Shown here: piece after piece, positions 10,701 through 19,700 of the stretch
Layout of the letters: every line of letters begins with the position of its first letter
Position numbering within the stretch: the first letter of the stretch is position 1
The notes under the pieces: model-generated
Database searches by the model: none
What the model was told of the DNA's origin: nothing
What the model saw: only the letters and a program-made list of their open reading frames with translations
Translations under genes and position numbers: made by a program
NCBI GenBank assembly: GCA_000934455.1
Contig: KN883662.1
Location: 74,320-95,116, forward strand
DNA from: Apostichopus parvimensis
Taxonomy: Eukaryota > Echinodermata > Holothuroidea > Aspidochirotida > Stichopodidae
Length of the DNA: 20,797 bases
Direction: 5' to 3'

Positions 10701-13700
10701 GTTGTTCGTGAGGGACTTGAAGGAAAAGGAGACATGGGTACCAAGCTTTATCATGAAACACAACAATGCAAGACAGGTGAAGTGGATATGTTAATTGTTG
10801 TACTGGCAGTATGATAAGTCATCTGGCCCCAAATGCAAACTAGGTAGAAGTCATACCTGCTATGTGATCATGGCAGCAAAACGTGGTCTCAAAGGAGAAA
10901 AGGGAGGTCATGGGCACATACCCAACAAACATGTCCATTTTGCTGTACCTCACACTGCTATGTGTCTGGTGATGCCAGGTTTAAAAGCATGCCCCCCCTC
11001 CCCCCCTGCCCAAAACATAATCTTAAATGATGTACAATAGGTTAGTGGGTATTCTGTATGACTAAGAGCCTTTGAAGTGCGATTCATAATATAATTCATA
11101 CTTACAGTTTCGTATTTTCCAAGTTTAGCTCTTAGATGACATACCAACCCTTAGCTTTCACTCACTTTGAAAGAAGAGACAAAATTGACATTCCAAGGAA
11201 TGTAAATTAAACCCCCTTCACAAACAGCAGCAAGCTTTATTAATTTCTGTCCAAGTTAACATTTCAGGCAGATGTACACTTCTCTAATTGTGGTACTGTA
11301 CCTATATAAGCTTGTCTGCAACACTTGAGCTTAAATTTTATCTTGGGCATCGTAACTCACCCTTCACCTCATCCTTCCTTAATTCCTTAAGTAAGTCACA
11401 TTACAATAGAGAGTAGAATATTGGTGTAACATGCAGTTGTACTAGCTCACTCTGATCATCTTGTACCTTACCTTTAAGTTTGAATATTCTTAATCTTGTA
11501 TTTGTTATTCTTCTTTCTTTATTTTTTGCTCTAAATTTTCTTCTATCATGATATGCAGGTCCTTCTGCAGGTTTAATTGCTGGATCCACAATTGGAGCAT
11601 TCCTTTTGATTGTGCTGCTGGCACTGCTGGTTATATATCTGTAAGTTTTATAACAAACAATAATATTTCATTGTATTGTTTTATGTATAGTAGAAGGGTT
11701 ATGTTATTTGGAAACTCTACAGACCAGCTATATGCTGCTTATTCACTTCTAACACATTCTGTGATATGGTTTCTTCAATGAAAAACAACATTTTAGTTAC
11801 TGTTTTCTCATTGTAGTGATCCACCTAATTTTTTCATGATGTCACTAAGGACTGTCTAAGGATTAGGTTTATTTGATAAGCATGATCATGATATAGACAC
11901 ACAATAGAACTGACATATGAGAATACATGACAACTGATATATTACATGAGAATGCATGACGTTTAGGATAGCTGTATTGTACCCTATTTGTATTTTTACC
12001 TTTATCCATTCAAATCATTCATTTCCCATTTAGCTGTCAACTCACTGGTAACTTGTTACCTCTATGTGGTCTTTACTGTTCTACATTAGGGTAAACGGCC
12101 ATCCTCTCTTACCAACACGATCGTTCTGAAGTAACACACAAACATTCACAATGCTTTATTTCATCATAAGTTTTTCAAAGAGAGAGAAGAAAAAAGAGCA
12201 GCAATATATACTTGTTGTTATCAACTTTAAACAGTCTGTGTAGGTGATAGTCTAAAAATGTACAATGTGGCCCTGGTAAGTTATGTCATTGGATTTGGGT
12301 GGGGCTACCATAATGAGGGACTACTTTAATAACTGATGATGTTACATATTTCCAAAATACAGGTAAAATTAAGTACGATCATACTTTGTAGTAGCTTAAT
12401 TGTCCCATGACAGAATATGTACTGTGCCAGAATATCTAATGAGCCACTGAATGATCTAATCTATTTCCGCTTCTATGTTACACAATCAATTACACAATCA
12501 AACACTTACCAAATGGTTTCTTATTCTTTTCTTTTCTCTTTAACATGTGTTTTTGTTTGCATTTCTAGAATGGCTATACCTACATTGCAAACAGTCACAT
12601 ATCTATACATCAATAGAATTTTGTATATGTGCAGTAACTGGAGAATTGTATGTTAAGGCTAAATCATGCACTCACAAAGAGTTGTTGCTTGGATTATTTT
12701 AGGTGGAGGAAGAGCAAGAGTGACAAAGGTATGAATGACTCACAGGCTGCACGGACAAAGTTTGGTATGTTCATTTATACATTAGATCACATTTCTCTCT
12801 CTAATTATCTCTTGGAACATTTTCGGACATTGTAGACTCTGCTACTCTGTTACATGAATTATGTGTCAACATTACTTGTTGGGTTTTCTCGATAAACCAA
12901 TAACCAAACTTCCAGATGGTAAAAAATATAGATTGGATGATTGAAAAACAAAAAAAGTCCGCCTGAAAAATTGAAAATAATCTTAATGTATACCACTTTT
13001 CTTAATAATTGTTCTATTATATTTTGAAATTTATTGTTTGAAGGTTCCATTTTGAAGGTTCGGATATGTAACAGTTGAAGAAAGCAATAATTGTGTATTT
13101 AAATTGAGAGCAAATTTAAATGTTATATATTTAATTTACAGTCAAGTTTACTTTCATACCAGCCACCATTTTCCATATCTCCTCATCGATATCGATATGT
13201 TTGCATTTTATGACTTATTAGCAGTTTTAAAGATTTCAGCTTTTTGAATGAAGAAACATGATTACTTGTTGAAATGTATTTTCCGAAATTTGCATTTGAC
13301 AGGAACTTCATCTTCAGCATTTAATCCAGATGTAGAACCTGTTACAGTCATAACTGAAGAGGATGGAGACAATCTTTACCTCAACATTGAAAAACCTGTC
13401 TCGATCCTTGTCACCAATCTTGAAACTTATATGAAAAACTGTGAAGAAAGCAAGTCCAACACCTTAGAGCAACAATTTCAGGTCGGTCGCATTTTAAAGT
13501 ATTGTTTTGAGTGGAAAGATAAGCTAGATCTTGGTTTAAAAAGCTTACAACATTTACAAAATATCTGGTATGCTGATAATGTTGAAGAAGTAATGAAATT
13601 GATTTACATAAATAAGAGATCCCTTGAAATCATGTGATAATCCTGTTCATTTGCTGTCCTATATGTATTTCCAGATACATCAATTTTTATACAATCTCAA

Positions 13701-16700
13701 AGATCATCAGAATGAAGACCAACTTTAGCAAGCCTAAAATATCATCTGCTGAAAAGTACTAAATTTTCAAAAGATATACAAGCTTTCAAAAGTACTTTCC
13801 CTGAGGCACTGATACTACAAATCATTCATACCAGTCATTGATGATTGAAATAGACAATTCAATATGGCAGTGTGGATAAATACTTTTAGAGCGGCAGTAA
13901 ACTATTTGTTGAAATTTGTGCGCGGTTGACCATTACCTGACTACTTGGGTGTTAACACCGATGACTTTAAAGAGCTATTCTGAGCATATTTTCTGGCAAT
14001 CTCTGGGACACTAGCTTCATGAACTTTTCTTGATGGTAGGAGGGACAGTGTTTAAATCGACATAGTTGTGACATACAGCCCATCTAATGCACGATTCAAC
14101 TTATCTTCTTTAAATTACTAATGACTATTATAGTCTGCTTTCAAGAAAGATATAAGTAGCTTGATCAGATCATGTATATGGCAATGACACTAAGAATCTA
14201 CCAAAGTAAACAGAGAGCAAAAACACAGACGAAGTAATTATTAGTTTATTAGACTTGTATGTAGTGACACAATAATTATCAGATATGCTAAGTGGCCTCA
14301 AGTTCTAAAAACTTACTGCAAACTGTTTAGCATTGCTGAACCGCTTTAAATATTTATTTGCATGGCATTGTTTGATCTAAATCTTTGTTATCTCAAGTGA
14401 TCTCTAGTGATTTCAGCTTTGGTGCCATTAAATATTATGTTTCTATTTGCTTCAATCTAACGGGATCAAGATATGAAATCTGAGTTTTTTTCTCCAATAT
14501 ACATATGTGGTAGAATGAAAAGATTATTAGGACAACTAGGAATCGAAAGTTTGGAAGTGCTTTAAGTAAAAGTTGTTTTTACAATATGTTATTACTTTAT
14601 CTGGCCTTTGTTTCTTTGTTGTTGTTGTTTATAAGGCTTACTAATGTCGTGGTTAATTTTTCGCACATTATTTACAAATCTTGACACGAATAATGCAAAT
14701 GATGTTCTGTTTTGAAATAGAATTGCATCAGTTATATATATTTTTCAATTATAAATAAATTAGTTTCTCAGTTTTTTTAGCTAAATTAACATCCTTCTGA
14801 ACACTAAATCAAGGTTAGTATTTTGAAAATAATGTTATATGATTGATGGCTATGTCTTGTAATCTGTCAAACTGCCAACTGCTTTACAGGGCTTTAACAA
14901 AGGTAAGCAGTTTGCCAGTGAAGTTGGAGAGGAAGACGACAACAGGCAAAAGAACAGATTCAAGAACATGATTGCTTGTAAGTTTAAACTCTTCTAGTTG
15001 ATAGAATGTCAATGGAATTTAATCTATAGGCAGGAGTGGCAATATAATCTTACAGATTTCTTGTGTCATGTAGTAGTAATGTAGTAGTAATGTGGTAGTA
15101 ATGTAGTTGTAATGTAGTAGTAATGTAGTAGTAATGTAGGAGTAATGTAGTAGTAATGTAGTAGTAATTCAGTAGTAATGTATTGGCAATGTAGTAGTAA
15201 TGCAGTAGTAATGTACAAGTAATGTAGAAGTAATGTAGTAGTAATGTAGTAGTAATGTAGTAGTAATTTGGTAGTAATGTAGAAGTAATGTAGAAGTAAT
15301 GTAGGAGTAGTGTTGTAGTAGTGTGGTAGTAATGTAGTAGAAATGTAGTAGTAATGTAGTAGTAATTTAGTAGTAATTTAGAAGTAATGTAGAAGTAATG
15401 TAGTAGTAGTGTTGTAGTAGTGTGGTAGTAATGTAGTAGTAATTTAGAAGTAATGTAGTAGTAAATTAGTAGTTATGTAGTAGTAATATAGTAGTAATGT
15501 AGTAGTAATGTAGTAGTAGTGTTGTAGTAGTGTGGTAGTAATGCAGAAGTAATGTAGAAGTCAGTGGCGGAGCTAGGGGTATTGGTCAGGGGGGGCGAGA
15601 ATAGTGTGTAGGGGCGCTTTCGACACTATCTAAGCGGAGCGCCACCATTGGTTGGCGCGGAGCGTACAGAAATTTTTTGAGTAAAGATACACTCTAGATC
15701 GCCGGAAATGACCCTTTCCGGGCCTTGCTAATTTGCAGATAAACGAAGAATAAATAGGTGTTATCGCCATTTTGTCAGAAAATTACACCAACAAAATGTG
15801 ACAAATGTCAATAATCGCAAATAAGTAAAAAGTGGTAAAAAGCTGAAAAGGGCGCCAGCAGTCCATTTGAGTCCGTCAGGGGGGGGCATCCGCCCCCCCC
15901 TGACTGTATGGACGCTCCGCTCCTGGTAGAGGTAATGTAGTAGTAATGTAGTAGTAGTGTTGTCGTAGTGTAGTAGTAATGTAGTAGTAATGTAGAAGTT
16001 ATGTAGTATTAATGTAGTAGTAATGTAGTAGTAATGTAGCAGTAATGTAGCTATATCCTAAACATATCACTTAAAGCATGTGCTTCCATGCCTCTTTTTC
16101 TTACGAGTAACTACTTACTTCCTGTTCCAGAGTTTATTCAACCCTCAATATTCATGCTTAACCACAGATGACAACCTTTTGCATCTCATGTGTATATACG
16201 AAAGTGGTTAGTCATAGCCCACTGCTACTGTATGTGCCTTAGTAATTATCAGTAAAAGAGTCTGTGACAACGAGTTTATGTCATAGAGAGGTTCTCAGGA
16301 AGTTGTAATGACCTAAATACTGTAGTTTTTTGGGGGGTATAAAGAAGGACTAGCATTCCAGACTTTAGAGAGTCAGCCCTTCAAAGAAAAACAACAACCA
16401 CAACCCTAAATACTTCTGCTGTTGTAGAAATTTAGTAGTATTCACCTATTTTGATAATACTAATGTTACATGAGGTAAAACTATCATGATTTGGTAGTAC
16501 TTGTGGAATGTGATCATAATTTTTTTGTTTTTTGTTTTTCTTCAATAAATCAGATGACCACTCTAGAGTAATTTTGGAGAAGCTGGAAGGAGACCCTCAT
16601 TCAGACTATTACAATGCAAACTACATTAAGGTAGGTAGATTTTAAGAAATATTCATGAAAGCCTGGCATGTAGGCTACAAGGAGACCCTCATTCAGACTA

Positions 16701-19700
16701 TTACAATGCAAACTACATTAAGGTAGGAAGATTTTAAGAACTATTCATTATAGCCTGGCATGTAGGCTACAAGGAGACCCTCATTAAGACTATTACAATG
16801 CAAACTACATTAAGGTAGGTAGATTTTAAGAAATATTCATGAAAGCCTGGCATGTAGGGTACAAGGAGACCCTCATTCAGACTATTACAATGCAAACTAC
16901 ATTAAGGTAGGTAGATTTTAAGAAATATTCATGAAAGCCTGGCATGTAGGCTACAGGAGAACCTCATTTAGACTATTACAATGCAAACTACATTGAGGTA
17001 GGTAGATTTTAAGAAATATTCAGTAAAGCCTGGCATGTAGGCTACAAGGAGAACCGCATTCAGAGTATTACAATGCAAACTACATTAAGGTAGGTAGATT
17101 TTAAGAAATATTCAGTAAAGCCTGGCATGTAGGCTACAGGAGAACCTCATTTAGACTATTACAATGCAAACTACATTAAGGTAAGTAGATTTTAAGAAAT
17201 ATTCATGAAAGCCTGGCATGTAGGCTACAGGAGAACCTCATTTAGACTATTACAATGCAAACTACATTGAGGTAAGTAGATTTTAAGAAATATATAATAA
17301 TGACAACTGCAACCCAGAATTGGCATCTCAATGCTGATTTTTTTAACAATGTGCAACCAAAGAAAGAAGACTCTAGTGCAACTGAAAATTCCCAGTGGAT
17401 GTGGTGATATGAGTTACTAAGTGTTGCTAAATAACCAATGTTTGCTGTATCTTTACACAAATTTACACCATATGACCCTAGGATATGTTGCTTCAACCAT
17501 GGAGGTAAAACAGTTTTTTACCTCCATGCTTCAATCCTATTTCTCTCTGTTGATGTTTAATATACAATTTCTCCATTGTGAACAGGGGACAGTGTGGTTT
17601 GAGACAGTGTGACCAATTGTTTTTGCAAATTGTCCTTGGCTTTCAGAGCATACACCCAGTTATAGGGACACTAATGTAATACATAGTGTCCCTTTCAGCA
17701 TTAGTGTCCATTGGGTTGTAGACCTCTCTCCACTGATCTTAATTCTTACACACAGTAAATATGTAGACTGGAGCAGAGTCCAATAGGTCACACAGAACAA
17801 AGTAAACATTTGGAGAATGATGATTTAGTTATAATATGTGGTTGTATTTATTATCTTCATGTTGTAAACACTTAATAGACTTGAAGTTTAGTGGGTGAAC
17901 TGTTTAAGCTTTATCTGTTAATGATTTTATTTCACTCTGAAGCAATCAACTCACAAGGCTTCCAATGCAAACAGTATATGAAAAGATATATTTCTACCCT
18001 CTTTTTTATAATTTCATTTAATAGAATGCTGAAGAGTTTAACGCATTTATAGCTTGCCAAGGTAATATTCTTTATTTTTATTATTTTCATTTGTATAGAT
18101 ATTTTAGTTACATGTTTGTCCATAGGACTGTTCCAGTGCTGTATTACCTGAAATGGTTAACATGCAAATGCTAATCTGTTTTAATAGCATCAAATGTTTA
18201 GATGATAAGGTTCTGTCATAACATTCAATGCCAAACTTTCTGTGTCACACTTATCCCCAGCAATATTATCAATTACATGCATGTTAAATATTGAACAATG
18301 GCAAAGTATTCGGTTGGGGATCATAAGTCATCAAGCATATAATTGTAGGCTATTGAAAATATAATTTATGATTTAAAAACGATCTCTTTTATCCAAATGT
18401 ACCGATTGGGATAGTGAAATATCTTCATTCTGTTTTGACAGGACCAAATACTGCATCCATTGACGACTTCTGGAGAATGGTTATACAGGAGAAAGTGTTG
18501 AATATAGTCATGCTGACAAACCTGATTGAGAAAGGAAAGGTAGTTAATGGGTCTAATATATTTCACTTGTTCGATCCTTAAAACAAAGCAAGAACATCAT
18601 GAATTGTTAGCAGTAATGCAGGCTGACCATACACTGTTTTTCTGAAGGTTGCAAACTACAGTACCACCTTCCATCAAAGCAAAGATGACAGTGATGTTTT
18701 CATTAGCTATTTTACTGCAACTCTCTGTAAATGTTCCCTCATCCTCAAATTTGCACCAATCTCTTTGGGTGTGCCCACTAATGTATGAATTTTTTTTCTT
18801 TTCTGTTTACCATATGAAAATTTGGGTGTTTACTCTAAAAAGATTGATGTTCAAAGGATCTTTAAAATTAAATGACTTTAGGTTCCGAGGACAATATGGA
18901 CTTTGAAAATTGTTCAACAGAAATGACAGGTCTGACTGGAAGTACTTTTGTCACTTGAAAGAAAGAAGGAACTTTGTTTTGCTTACAGGAAATGGTTATT
19001 TCTAGGACACTCAGACAACCCTTACACATCATCCCCGAGGCACCTACGATCACCTTCTTTGGTACACTACTTTAATCCTTAGTGCTTAAAATTTGGGGGC
19101 ATATAGCTTGAGGCTCAAGTTTCCTTCTGCTACTTTAAGCATTGGTAATATTTGCATTAAAAAATTCCATGTTCTGAATTACAGATTGTCCCAGTTGAAG
19201 ACTAAATGACTGCTTTGACATTCTTTCATGAGCCAGGTGTTTCTAAATTAGAGCATCATTAATTCATCTCCGTCACAACCCCCATCATCCCATCACAACC
19301 CCCCCCCCCTCACCCAACCCCCTTCATTTTGATCTAAATTTTCAAGAAATTCTACAAATAGGACATTATGAACTCTCTTGCAGGAACGTTGCAAGCAGTA
19401 TTGGCCAAAAGCTGTAGGTGACACAAAGAAGTTTGCCACTTGTGAAGTGAAGTGGGAGTCGACAGAAAATTTTGCAGATTATGAAATTAGATCATTGACT
19501 GTTACATTCGTAAGTGAATTAAGTGATACCAAAGTATTCTTCATATTCAACATCAATGCTGTGAAGGGAATTTATTTTGGAAGTATTCTGCAATACATTT
19601 GTTAAGAACAAAAATACATGTTGTATATAATGTGATATTTTTGCGTATAGATTCTTTTCTCGTGAACAATTTCTTTTTTCCATCCTGAGATTCAATTTAA

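Larger units (their letters stand above)
14978..16553 (+). other. Intron 12
   Basis: Phase-1 intron from gtaagt to ttcaataaatcag. About 60 percent of it is an 11-bp satellite (15068-16050) into which a second MITE copy has inserted (15562-15925). The remaining sequence is AT-rich with nothing further seen. Confidence 0.85.

Noticed and set aside
12417-12656. Hydrophobic plus-strand open frame as an extra membrane exon
   Set aside because: AT-rich sequence readily gives such frames; adjoining exons already join in phase and the transmembrane helix is accounted for.
16679-17280. Array of alternative exons encoding DYYNANYIK
   Set aside because: No pyrimidine tract and AG precede the copies in a frame-keeping position, one copy has a stop, and two copies of the segment would not fit the PTP fold.
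15068-17293. CRISPR-like repeat array
   Set aside because: The 11-bp and 92-bp units are directly tandem with no unique spacers, and the setting is an animal intron.
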